From positions 1 to 6,010 of the forward strand of contig JBBRSC010000213.1 in the NCBI GenBank assembly GCA_038245795.1: DNA of 6,010 bases, written 5' to 3'. The notes below the pieces were generated by a model. The model was not told the DNA's origin, made no database searches, and saw only the letters and a program-made list of their open reading frames with translations. Positions 1-5,848 of the stretch are shown piece after piece. Source of the DNA: JBBRSC01 sp038245795. Its GTDB lineage: Bacteria > Actinomycetota > Acidimicrobiia > Acidimicrobiales > Microtrichaceae. The first letter of the stretch is position 1, and each line of letters begins with the position of its first letter. The translations under genes and the position numbers were made by a program.

Positions 1-53
1 AGTAGCCTGGCAGGGCACGGTTGTCCCACGTCGGGATGATCACTTCGCAGCAC

Positions 54-58
54 AGGAG
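54..58 (+). promoter_or_regulatory. Ribosome binding site deciding the pdxS start
   Basis: AGGAG ends 4 bases before ATG 63. The two earlier in-frame starts (TTG 21, ATG 36) have no comparable purine-rich site, and they would add 14 or 9 residues not found in the family. The spacing is slightly short but acceptable. Confidence 0.65.
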
Positions 59-62
59 CATC

Positions 63-950
63 ATGAGCGAGTCGCACGACACCGGGACTATGCGGGTCAA
101 GCGGGGGCTGGCAGAAATGTTGAAGGGCGGCGTCATCATGGACGTCGTCAACGCCGAACAGGCCAAGATCGCCGAGGACGCTGGCGCCTGCGCCGTGATG
201 GCGTTGGAGCGGGTTCCCGCCGACATCCGCGCCGACGGCGGGGTCGCTCGTATGAGCGACCCCGAGATGATCGAAGGCATCCAAGCTGCCGTCACCATCC
301 CGGTCATGGCCAAAGCGCGGATCGGTCATTTCGTTGAGGCGCAGATCCTCGAGGCGCTCGGCGTCGATTATGTCGACGAGTCGGAGGTTCTGACCCCCGC
401 CGATGAGGCACACCACATCGACAAGTGGGCGTTCACCGTCCCCTTCGTGTGTGGCGCCACCAACTTGGGCGAAGCACTCCGCCGGATCTCCGAGGGAGCG
501 TGCATGATTCGCTCCAAGGGCGAAGCGGGGACCGGCAACGTCGTCGAGGCAGTGCGCCATCTACGTTCGATTCTCGGTGACATTCGCAAGATCGGCCAGG
601 CCGATCAGGCCGAGCTGTTCGAGTGGGCCAAGCGACTGCAGGCGCCATTGCCGCTCGTCCAGGAGATCGCCGAGACCGGCGAACTCCAGGTGCCGATCTT
701 CTGCGCTGGGGGCCTGGCGACGCCGGCGGACGCGGCACTCGCCATGCAGCTCGGCGCGCAAGCGGTGTTTGTTGGATCGGGCATCTTCAAGAGCGACAAT
801 CCCGCGCCTCGGGCCCGTGCCATCGTCGAGGCCACGACCAACTTCCGTGATCCCCATCTTCTGGCCAAGGTCAGCCGAAACCTCGGCGCCCCCATGACGG
901 GCATCGGAATGGACGAGCCCAAGATCAAGCTGTCCGAACGCGGCTGGTGA
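63..950 (+). CDS. pdxS: Pyridoxal 5'-phosphate synthase lyase subunit PdxS
   Basis: Synthase subunit of the DXP-independent vitamin B6 pathway. It condenses ribose 5-phosphate, glyceraldehyde 3-phosphate and ammonia supplied by PdxT into PLP in the cytosol. The family forms a (beta/alpha)8-barrel dodecamer decorated by PdxT. The 295-residue product matches the usual length of about 294. Seen directly: the N-terminal TGTxRVKRG and GGVIMDVV stretch with D27; K84 in VMAKARIGH, the Schiff-base lysine equivalent to K81 of Bacillus; K152 in RSKGEAGTGN, equivalent to K149; the phosphate-binding segments FCAGGLATPADAAL and GSGIFKS; and a C-terminal SERGW tail. The ATG at 63 is preferred over in-frame TTG 21 and ATG 36 because AGGAG lies 4 bases upstream and family alignment begins just after it. 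The last codons overlap pdxT by 4 bases. Bases 1-62 hold no gene I can support; TAGCCT at 3-8 is only a weak -10-like match. Identification is near certain. Confidence 0.97.
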   Translation: MSESHDTGTMRVKRGLAEMLKGGVIMDVVNAEQAKIAEDAGACAVMALERVPADIRADGGVARMSDPEMIEGIQAAVTIPVMAKARIGHFVEAQILEALGVDYVDESEVLTPADEAHHIDKWAFTVPFVCGATNLGEALRRISEGACMIRSKGEAGTGNVVEAVRHLRSILGDIRKIGQADQAELFEWAKRLQAPLPLVQEIAETGELQVPIFCAGGLATPADAALAMQLGAQAVFVGSGIFKSDNPAPRARAIVEATTNFRDPHLLAKVSRNLGAPMTGIGMDEPKIKLSERGW

Positions 951-1528
951 CGCGACCCGTCATTGGCATTCTGGCGCTTCAGGGCGCCTTTGCCCGTCAC
1001 GGCCTGTTGCTGGATTCCATCGGTGCGCTCCACGTCGAGGTGCGCACACCCGAAGAACTCGCTGCTGTCGACGCGCTCGTCATTCCAGGCGGCGAGTCCA
1101 CCACCATGTCAATGATGTTGGAGCGTTCAGCGCTGGTCGGTCCCCTGCGGGATCGACTCGATGCAGGTCTTCCCACGTTCGGGACCTGCGCCGGCGCCAT
1201 CCTCTTGGCGTCGACGATCCTTGATGGCCGAGACGATCAGGTGTCGCTGGGCGCCCTCGACATCGAGGTACAGCGAAACGGCTACGGCCGACAGGTCGAT
1301 TCGTTCGAAGCCGACATCGACATCGAGTCGCTGGGTCCGCCCCCGCTCCGGGCGGTATTCATCCGTGCGCCGCGGATTGTGACGGTCGGATCTGTGGTGG
1401 AGGTGCTGGCCGAGTTCGATGGCGATCCGGTGCTCTGCCGACAAGGGGCCGTCATGGCGAGTACTTTCCATCCCGAGCTCGGACGTGACGTCCGCGTGCA
1501 TGAGGCGTTCGTGGCATCGTTGTCCTGA
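947..1528 (+). CDS. pdxT: Pyridoxal 5'-phosphate synthase glutaminase subunit PdxT
   Basis: Class I glutamine amidotransferase that hydrolyses glutamine and channels ammonia to PdxS. It is active only in the PdxS-PdxT complex. The 193-residue product has the family layout: N-terminal PVIGILALQG (4-13), oxyanion-loop PGGEST (47-52), nucleophile C81 in GTCAGAILLAS, the conserved RNGYGRQVDSFE block (110-121), FIRAP (138-142), and the catalytic His and Glu at H175 and E177 in STFHPEL. The triad C81/H175/E177 is intact. The GTG start is set by the GTGA overlap with the pdxS stop and by alignment of the first residues to the family. No Shine-Dalgarno is evident, so translation is probably coupled to pdxS, which suits a fixed-ratio complex. 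The gene ends 21 bases before yebC. Confidence 0.96.
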   Translation: MTRPVIGILALQGAFARHGLLLDSIGALHVEVRTPEELAAVDALVIPGGESTTMSMMLERSALVGPLRDRLDAGLPTFGTCAGAILLASTILDGRDDQVSLGALDIEVQRNGYGRQVDSFEADIDIESLGPPPLRAVFIRAPRIVTVGSVVEVLAEFDGDPVLCRQGAVMASTFHPELGRDVRVHEAFVASLS

Positions 1529-1533
1529 ACTCC

Positions 1534-1541
1534 GAGGAAGA
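1534..1541 (+). promoter_or_regulatory. Ribosome binding site of yebC
   Basis: The purine run GAGGAAGA begins in the 21-base gap between pdxT and yebC and lies 8 to 11 bases before ATG 1550. It shows that yebC has its own initiation signal although it is probably on the pdxST transcript. No promoter or terminator is visible in this short gap. Confidence 0.6.
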
Positions 1542-1549
1542 GAGACGCC

Positions 1550-2296
1550 ATGTCGGGCCATTCGAAGTGGGCGACGATCAAACACAAGAAGGGCGCAGCG
1601 GACAAGGCCCGCGGCAAGCTTTTTGCGAAGTTGATCAAGCAGGTCGAGGTCGCCGCGAGATCGGGCGGCGGAGATCTGGAGGCGAACCCCACGCTGCGGA
1701 CGATGTTCCAGAAGGCCCGGGACAATTCGGTGCCACTCGACACCATCCGCAACGCAGTGAAACGGGGGATCGGCGACGAGGCTGGCGTTCAGTACGAGGC
1801 CATCAACTACGAGGGGTACGCCCCAGGTGGCATCGCGATCTACGTGGAGACGCTGACCGACAATCGCAATCGAACCGGTCCCGAGATCCGCTCATTGTTC
1901 TCGAAGAACGGCGGCTCGATTGCGGAGCCGGGTGCCGTAGCGTGGCAATTCGAGCGCAAGGGGCTGGTGATGGTGGACGGTGCATTGGGCGAAGAGGAGC
2001 TCATGCTGGCGGCGCTCGACGCCGGTGCCGAGGACATCACCCACGACGGGGAGCAATGGCATGTGATCTGCCCCGCCCACGAGACCATGATCGTGCGGGA
2101 GGCGCTCGAGGCGGCCGGGATCGCCGTCACATCGGCCGATCTGACGATGTTGCCGAGCACGATGGTGGACATTGAGACCCTCGAGGGTGCCAAGGCGGTG
2201 CTTCGAGTGATTGAAGCGCTCGACGACCACGATGATGTCCAAGAGGTCTATGCGAACTTCGACATCTCCGACGCGGTCATGGCAGAACTCGACTGA
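1550..2296 (+). CDS. yebC: YebC/PmpR/TACO1-family protein
   Basis: Member of the widespread YebC family. It was long annotated as a transcriptional regulator. Human TACO1 and more recent bacterial work indicate a ribosome-associated role that helps translation through difficult, proline-rich stretches. Which role applies here cannot be read from sequence. The product is 248 residues, close to E. coli YebC (about 246). Visible hallmarks: the invariant start MSGHSKWATIKHKKGAADK (1-19), RGKLFAKLIKQ, the second N-terminal segment KARDNSVPLDTIRNAVKRG (55-73), YEGYAPGGIAIYVE (87-100) with TDNRNRT (103-109), and KNGGSIAEPGAVAWQF (119-134). The acidic C-terminal domain ends in a YANFD motif typical of the family. 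The ATG start is fixed by the conserved N-terminus and a GAGGAAGA ribosome site. In actinobacteria yebC usually lies between pdxT and ruvC; here a peroxiredoxin and an ABC operon come between it and ruvC. Confidence 0.96.
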   Translation: MSGHSKWATIKHKKGAADKARGKLFAKLIKQVEVAARSGGGDLEANPTLRTMFQKARDNSVPLDTIRNAVKRGIGDEAGVQYEAINYEGYAPGGIAIYVETLTDNRNRTGPEIRSLFSKNGGSIAEPGAVAWQFERKGLVMVDGALGEEELMLAALDAGAEDITHDGEQWHVICPAHETMIVREALEAAGIAVTSADLTMLPSTMVDIETLEGAKAVLRVIEALDDHDDVQEVYANFDISDAVMAELD

Positions 2297-2298
2297 GC

Positions 2299-2775
2299 GT
2301 GTCTCTCTCGGTGGGCGACCACGCGCCCGACTTCATTCTTGACGGCATCGACGGTGCCACGGGGCGTCGCGGCAGCTACGAGCTCCAGAAGTTCCGTGGC
2401 GGGCCAGTCGTCGTGGTCTTCTATCCGGCGGATAATTCAGCAGTCTGTACTGCTCAGCTCGCGGCGTATACCGAAGGTATTTCCAGCTTCGATGCGTTGG
2501 GCGCGCAGGTCCTGGCCATCAGCCCGCAGAGCGTCGATCGGCACGCCGCCTTCGCAGGAGCCAACGGAGGGTTCGCCTTTCCGATGCTGAGCGATCCGGG
2601 CAAAGCCGTCGGCCGACGGTGGGGAAATCTGGGATTGTTGGACCTGTATCGGCGGTCGACGTTCGTGGTCGACGCTGAGGGACGTGTCGCGTATACCCAT
2701 CGCTACATCGGGCCGGGCTTGGCGTTCAAGGGGGTCGATGAGTTGGCGGCCGCCGTGGCCTCAGCAGTTGCCTAG
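2299..2775 (+). CDS. Peroxiredoxin, 1-Cys BCP/AhpE-like
   Basis: Thiol peroxidase of the AhpC/TSA superfamily, expected to reduce H2O2 or organic hydroperoxides in the cytosol. The 158-residue product has a thioredoxin fold: VGDHAPDFIL (5-14), strand VVVVFYPAD (37-45), the active-site motif PADNSAVC with peroxidatic C50, and the catalytic arginine R119 in RSTFVVDAEGRV. C50 is the only cysteine in the protein. There is no resolving cysteine at the +5 position used by E. coli BCP, so recycling would need an external thiol such as mycothiol or mycoredoxin; that is inference. The motif has Ser47 where the family usually has Thr, a conservative change. The GTG start lies 2 bases after the yebC stop without a clear Shine-Dalgarno, implying translational coupling. 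The family is clear; assignment to the BCP or the AhpE subfamily is not. Confidence 0.9.
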   Translation: MSLSVGDHAPDFILDGIDGATGRRGSYELQKFRGGPVVVVFYPADNSAVCTAQLAAYTEGISSFDALGAQVLAISPQSVDRHAAFAGANGGFAFPMLSDPGKAVGRRWGNLGLLDLYRRSTFVVDAEGRVAYTHRYIGPGLAFKGVDELAAAVASAVA

Positions 2776-2784
2776 TGCGGTCCC

Positions 2785-3654
2785 CTAGACCTCGTTGGCG
2801 ACGCCGAGCAGACGGGCCCGGGTGACGCTGCGGACACCCCGACTCAGACTCCAGATAGCAATGACCCACGCCACGGCTCCGACCAGCCACGGTGAAATCG
2901 TCGTGCCGAACAGGGCGCCCGTCGACTGCGAGTAGGCGAGCATGATCAACGGCAGGCTGACCAGCCCCGATGCCTGTTGGGCCGCCGCCGTCGACTTCAC
3001 CCGAGCCGACAACCTCAGGACCAATGAGAGCGTGAATGCCAGGAACGGCGGAATCACCCAGAACATGAGGATGAGCCACGGACCGGTCGGAAAAAACCAT
3101 CCGCCCACATCGCCGCCAGCGATCAGGTTGACGACGAGCGAATAGACCCCGAACCCGACCACGGTTGTCACATAGCCGGGAACCAGCGAGGCGATGAGCT
3201 TGCCCACGTAGATCTCGCGTGTGGTCGCGGGCGAATGCGCGAGGAACTCGCCGGTTCCGCGTTCCCGTTCGCCGACGAGTGTTGCGGCGCCCACCGCCGT
3301 CGAGATCGTCAACGGGACGACCACTGCGACCGGTGCAAACAGGAAGACCGCCAGCGCATACGCCGTTCTCCCAGCAGGAGTCGTGCCCCGGATCTTGGCC
3401 TGGGCTTCGGGCGGAAGGATCTCGAGCGTCCGTGAGATCTTCGAGACGATCTCGACGCTGCCCAGATGGGTGATCGTGAACAACAGGATCGTTGGGACCA
3501 CCAGGAAGAAGATCGCTCCGAGGGCGACCATCGGTACCCAGTAGTCGCGGGCCTGGATGAGCTGTTTGAGATCGGTGGCCGCGACGGTCCACATGCGATG
3601 CAGGTTCATCGGACGCCGGGCCTTCGTGGGGTGGGCCAGAGCTGGTGCGGTCAT
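2785..3654 (-). CDS. ABC-2 type transporter permease
   Basis: Membrane subunit of an ABC-2 type exporter, partner of the ATPase encoded just upstream. The 289-residue product has about six hydrophobic segments, near 40-62, 99-127, 155-178, 191-213, 230-250 and 254-271. The motif GERERGTGEFLAHSP (128-142) just after the second segment is the cytoplasmic coupling signature of NatB-like/ABC-2 permeases. A soluble or extracytoplasmic loop lies between segments 1 and 2 (about 63-98). The first ATG is preferred over ATG 3609 (residue 16): it overlaps the ATPase stop as ATGA and has GGAG 7 bases upstream. There is no periplasmic-binding protein gene, which fits export. The substrate (drug, sodium, lipid or peptide) cannot be told. 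The gene ends tail to tail with the peroxiredoxin gene, 9 bases apart. Confidence 0.9.
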   Translation of the reverse strand: MTAPALAHPTKARRPMNLHRMWTVAATDLKQLIQARDYWVPMVALGAIFFLVVPTILLFTITHLGSVEIVSKISRTLEILPPEAQAKIRGTTPAGRTAYALAVFLFAPVAVVVPLTISTAVGAATLVGERERGTGEFLAHSPATTREIYVGKLIASLVPGYVTTVVGFGVYSLVVNLIAGGDVGGWFFPTGPWLILMFWVIPPFLAFTLSLVLRLSARVKSTAAAQQASGLVSLPLIMLAYSQSTGALFGTTISPWLVGAVAWVIAIWSLSRGVRSVTRARLLGVANEV

Positions 3655-4667
3655 GAGCTCGCTCCGAGCTTCTCGGTGGCGGTCGGCACGACACCACGTT
3701 CGACGGGAGCGAGTCCGTCGCCACGGGCGGCGCGTCGAACGGCAAAGTACAGGTCCTCCAATGTGGGCGCGTGGGGCTCGACGCGGGTGAGGCTCACGCC
3801 GTCGCGCACGAGGTCGGCGACCAACTCCGGGATACGACCGATTCCGTCGAGATGGACATCAGCGGGGGATCCCGGTCGACGTTCGTAGGCCACGACTCCT
3901 CGCCAGGTGGCCATCCGATCGAGCTGATCGGGTGACTCGGCGTCGAATCGAACGAGATCCCCCGGCCAGTATCGGCGGGTGATGTCGGCGGGTGATCCGC
4001 AGACGAGCGCGGCACCCGCTTCGAGCACCACGATGTGATCGGCGAGTCCTTCCGCTTCGGCCAGCAGATGCGTGCACATGACAACGGTGCGACCGGCATC
4101 GGACATGTCGCGGATGAGTTCGAGCACCGCGTGGGCCGACTCGGGGTCAAGCCCGGACGTGGGCTCGTCGAAGAGGACGAGTTCCGGATCGTGCAATGTG
4201 GAGCGGGCCAGCGCCAGGCGGGTCTTCATTCCGGTGGAGTAACCGCCGACATCGTGATCGAGCGCCACGTCGATCCCGAACCTTGCGGCGGCCAGCTGAA
4301 TCCGATCAGGGATCTCCGCCTTGGGTACGGAGTACAACTGCGCCGAATAGAGCAGGTTGTCGTAGCCGGACAAGCGGTCGTAGAGCGCAGGCTTCGCAGA
4401 GACCACGCCACAGCGCGGTCGAACATCGTCGCCGTCGACCCGGGGATCGACCCCCAGCGTGGTGATGCTGCCCTCCCGCGGGCTGAGCGCACCGGTGATC
4501 GCACGGATGGCCGTGGTCTTGCCGGCGCCATTGGGACCGAGCAGCACGGTGATCTGATGTCGTGGGACGTCGAAACTCAGATGGTCGAGTGCGGTGATGT
4601 CACCGAATCGATGGGTGACGTCTCGGAGCGACACGTCATGGTCATCAGTGGAGGGAGTGGGGTTCAC
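3651..4667 (-). CDS. ABC transporter ATP-binding protein (ABC-2 exporter)
   Basis: Nucleotide-binding subunit that powers the adjacent permease. With GTG 4667 as start it has 338 residues. Motifs in order: Walker A GPNGAGKTT (44-52), signature YSTGM (143-147) in YSTGMKTRLALARS, Walker B and D-loop LVLFDEPTSGLDP (163-175) with catalytic E168, and switch histidine H200 in CTHLL. The Q-loop region reads GVVSAKPALYDRLSGYDNL (87-105), with Ala91 where the usual glutamine would fall. The C-terminal part (about 225-320) resembles the DUF4162-type tail of CcmA/NatA/DrrA-like ATPases and ends in the EDLYFAV motif. The start is uncertain. GTG 4667 fits the stop of a 15-codon leader ORF as GTGA; GTG 4634 would give a protein beginning just before SLRDVTHRFG. 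Neither has its own Shine-Dalgarno. The open frame extends far upstream, antisense to ruvC, but that part is non-coding shadow. The gene overlaps the permease by ATGA. Confidence 0.9.
   Translation of the reverse strand: MNPTPSTDDHDVSLRDVTHRFGDITALDHLSFDVPRHQITVLLGPNGAGKTTAIRAITGALSPREGSITTLGVDPRVDGDDVRPRCGVVSAKPALYDRLSGYDNLLYSAQLYSVPKAEIPDRIQLAAARFGIDVALDHDVGGYSTGMKTRLALARSTLHDPELVLFDEPTSGLDPESAHAVLELIRDMSDAGRTVVMCTHLLAEAEGLADHIVVLEAGAALVCGSPADITRRYWPGDLVRFDAESPDQLDRMATWRGVVAYERRPGSPADVHLDGIGRIPELVADLVRDGVSLTRVEPHAPTLEDLYFAVRRAARGDGLAPVERGVVPTATEKLGASS
3662..3665 (-). promoter_or_regulatory. Ribosome binding site deciding the permease start
   Basis: On the minus strand GGAG lies 7 bases before the ATG at 3654, inside the 3' end of the ATPase gene. 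The alternative ATG at 3609 has only a weak GAAGG further upstream. This site and the ATGA overlap support initiation at 3654. Confidence 0.6.
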
Positions 4668-4711
4668 GCTGTTGGTTGTCGGCAGTTGGCGACTCGACCT
4701 GAATCGCTCAT
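4664..4711 (-). CDS. Possible 15-residue leader ORF upstream of the ABC ATPase gene
   Basis: A minus-strand ATG at 4711 opens a 15-codon frame, MSDSGRVANCRQPTA, whose TGA overlaps the proposed GTG of the ATPase gene as GTGA. It is preceded by GAAGGGA with 9 bases of spacing, the best ribosome-binding site in the divergent spacer, whereas the ATPase start has none. This arrangement would allow translational coupling. I recognise no known leader peptide and no codon run suggesting attenuation. It could equally be a chance frame; treat it as a hypothesis. Confidence 0.3.
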   Translation of the reverse strand: MSDSGRVANCRQPTA

Positions 4712-4729
4712 CCGACTCGTTCCCTTCGC

Positions 4730-4735
4730 TAGAGT
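4730..4735 (+). promoter_or_regulatory. Candidate -10 element for leaderless ruvC transcription
   Basis: TAGAGT fits the actinobacterial -10 pattern TAnnnT. Seven bases separate it from the A of the ruvC ATG at 4743, so transcription would start at or next to the start codon. That agrees with the absence of any Shine-Dalgarno before ruvC. No convincing -35 hexamer is seen at 17-18 bases upstream (around 4707-4712), which is common for such promoters in high-GC actinobacteria. Confidence 0.5.
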
Positions 4736-4750
4736 CGTACACATGTTCGT
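4735..4750 (+). promoter_or_regulatory. Candidate LexA (SOS) box at the ruvC start
   Basis: TCGTAC-ACAT-GTTCGT matches 10 of the 12 defined positions of the mycobacterial/actinobacterial SOS box TCGAAC-N4-GTTCGA; the two mismatches are T for A in the left arm and T for A at the right end. It starts on the last base of the -10-like TAGAGT and covers the ruvC ATG, so bound LexA would block the promoter. RuvCAB is a known SOS target in mycobacteria and many other bacteria, which strengthens the call. A match by coding chance cannot be excluded because half the site encodes the first RuvC residues. Confidence 0.6.
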
Positions 4751-5246
4751 TCTCGGCATCGACCCTGGGTTGTCTCGATGCGGGTACTGCGCGCTCTCGG
4801 TCGAGGGTGGAAAAGCACGCGCCATTGCGTTGGGAGTGATCACGACCCCGCCGTCGGACCCGATCCCTCAACGCCTGGCAGAACTCCAACGCGAGATGCG
4901 CTCGCTCTTCGACGAGGTGCACCCCCAAGTCGTGGCCGTCGAGCGGGTGCTGTTCCAGGTCAACGTCCGAACGGCGATGAGCGTTGGTCAGGCGTCGGGC
5001 ATCGTGATGGCCGAAGCCGCCAGCCGAGGCTGCGACGTGGTCGAGTACTCGCCGAACGAAGTGAAATCGGCTGTCGCAGGGTTCGGGTCTGCGGACAAGG
5101 AGCAGATGATCACCATGGTTCAGACGTTGCTCGGGTTGGCGATCCCACCCCGACCCGCCGATGCCGCGGACGCCGCCGCCATCGCGCTCTGTCATGTCGC
5201 CCACGCTCCTCTGCGGGCAGCAGCCGCCGCGGCGGTGCGGCGATGA
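4743..5246 (+). CDS. ruvC: Holliday junction resolvase RuvC
   Basis: Dimeric endodeoxyribonuclease that cuts four-way DNA junctions symmetrically after RuvAB branch migration, in homologous recombination and repair. The 167-residue product has an RNase H-like fold with all four metal-binding acidic residues visible: D7 in LGIDPGLSRCGY, E67 in VVAVERVLFQ, and D140 and D143 in PADAADAAAIALCH. The conserved helix NVRTAMSVGQASG (74-86) and basic K108 and K119 are also present. The ATG at 4743 is fixed by the family N-terminus MxVLGIDPG. The frame stays open upstream to 4035 but that stretch is antisense to the ATPase gene. There is no Shine-Dalgarno; a TAGAGT -10 element 7 bases upstream and an overlapping SOS-like box suggest leaderless, LexA-controlled expression. 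The stop overlaps the ruvA start as ATGA. Confidence 0.97.
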   Translation: MFVLGIDPGLSRCGYCALSVEGGKARAIALGVITTPPSDPIPQRLAELQREMRSLFDEVHPQVVAVERVLFQVNVRTAMSVGQASGIVMAEAASRGCDVVEYSPNEVKSAVAGFGSADKEQMITMVQTLLGLAIPPRPADAADAAAIALCHVAHAPLRAAAAAAVRR

Positions 5247-5848
5247 TCGGTTCGCTCCGAGGAGCCGTCATCGATCGGGACGACACCGAGGTGTTGATCG
5301 AGGTCGCCGGGGTCGGTCATCGAGTACAGACCACCCCACGAACGGCGGGCGATCTTTACAGTTCTCCCGGGGAGGTCTTCGTGTGGATCCACCATCATGT
5401 CCGTGAAGACGCCGAGACGCTGTACGGGTTCGCCGAACGCGACGAGCGAGGAGTCTTCGAGTCGCTCATCTCGACCCACGGTGTCGGACCGGCGTTGGCA
5501 TTAGCGATCCTCTCGGTGCACACGCCCCGTGCGCTGCGGGTGGCCCTCGCGACCGATGATGTCGGGGCATTGTGCCTGGTGCCCGGAGTCGGACGGAAGA
5601 CCGCGGCACGATTGCTGATCGAGCTCAAGAGCAAGCTTGAACTGGGCGATGTCGACCTCACCGAACTCACCGGCACACCGGCCTTCGACGGGACCCAATC
5701 GACCTCTGCCCATTCCGATGTTCGTGAGGCTCTCGGCGGGTTGGGTTACGGAACCGACGAGATCGCCGCCGCCCTGCGGGATCTCCCGCCTGATGCCAAC
5801 TCCGCAGATCTGCTGCGCCAGGCCCTCCAACGGCTGGCGGTGAGCTGA
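5243..5848 (+). CDS. ruvA: Holliday junction branch migration protein RuvA
   Basis: Tetrameric junction-binding protein that holds the four-way junction in square-planar form and loads RuvB. The 201-residue product shows three domains. An N-terminal OB fold (about 1-63) begins MIGSLRGAV and contains HVREDAETLYGF; E55 and D56 correspond to the acidic pin residues of E. coli RuvA. Tandem helix-hairpin-helix motifs follow: STHGVGPALALAIL (77-90) and LVPGVGRKTAARLLIELK (112-129). A Thr/Ser/Asp-rich linker leads to the RuvB-binding C-terminal domain (about 155-201; VREALGGLGYGTDEIAAAL). The length is close to the usual 200. The start is set by the conserved first residues and the ATGA overlap with ruvC, implying translational coupling; only a weak GGCGGTG precedes it. 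It ends in a TGATG junction with ruvB. Confidence 0.97.
   Translation: MIGSLRGAVIDRDDTEVLIEVAGVGHRVQTTPRTAGDLYSSPGEVFVWIHHHVREDAETLYGFAERDERGVFESLISTHGVGPALALAILSVHTPRALRVALATDDVGALCLVPGVGRKTAARLLIELKSKLELGDVDLTELTGTPAFDGTQSTSAHSDVREALGGLGYGTDEIAAALRDLPPDANSADLLRQALQRLAVS

Noticed and set aside
1..62. Possible riboswitch, PdxR site or promoter upstream of pdxS
   Set aside because: Only 62 bases are available; no structured element or convincing -35/-10 pair is present, only a weak TAGCCT at 3-8.
1127..1752. Antisense open frames across pdxT and yebC
   Set aside because: No motifs, no ribosome sites and composition typical of reverse-strand GC-rich shadows; the sense genes are fully conserved.
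2772..2788. Paired CTAG tetramers between the convergent stops, considered as a hairpin terminator
   Set aside because: The stem is only 4 bases with a 9-base loop and no following T-run; the tetramers largely reflect the two TAG stop codons.
2726..3745. Minus-strand 339-codon frame overlapping the permease gene
   Set aside because: An Arg/Pro/His-rich shadow of the permease with no hydrophobic segments or motifs; the permease frame has clear membrane helices and the ABC-2 signature.
4035..4742. Upstream plus-strand extension of the ruvC frame, about 236 residues
   Set aside because: It is antisense to the ATPase gene, and RuvC family proteins begin exactly at the ATG at 4743 (MFVLGIDPG).
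4668..5204. Long minus-strand open frame extending the ABC ATPase upstream, antisense to ruvC
   Set aside because: The ATPase fold begins near 4640; the extension has no recognisable domain and lies opposite a well-conserved ruvC. High GC makes such shadow frames common.
4778..5242. Upstream extension of the ruvA frame through ruvC
   Set aside because: Arg/Gly/Pro-rich low-information translation overlapping ruvC in another frame; RuvA starts at MIGSLRGAV at 5243.
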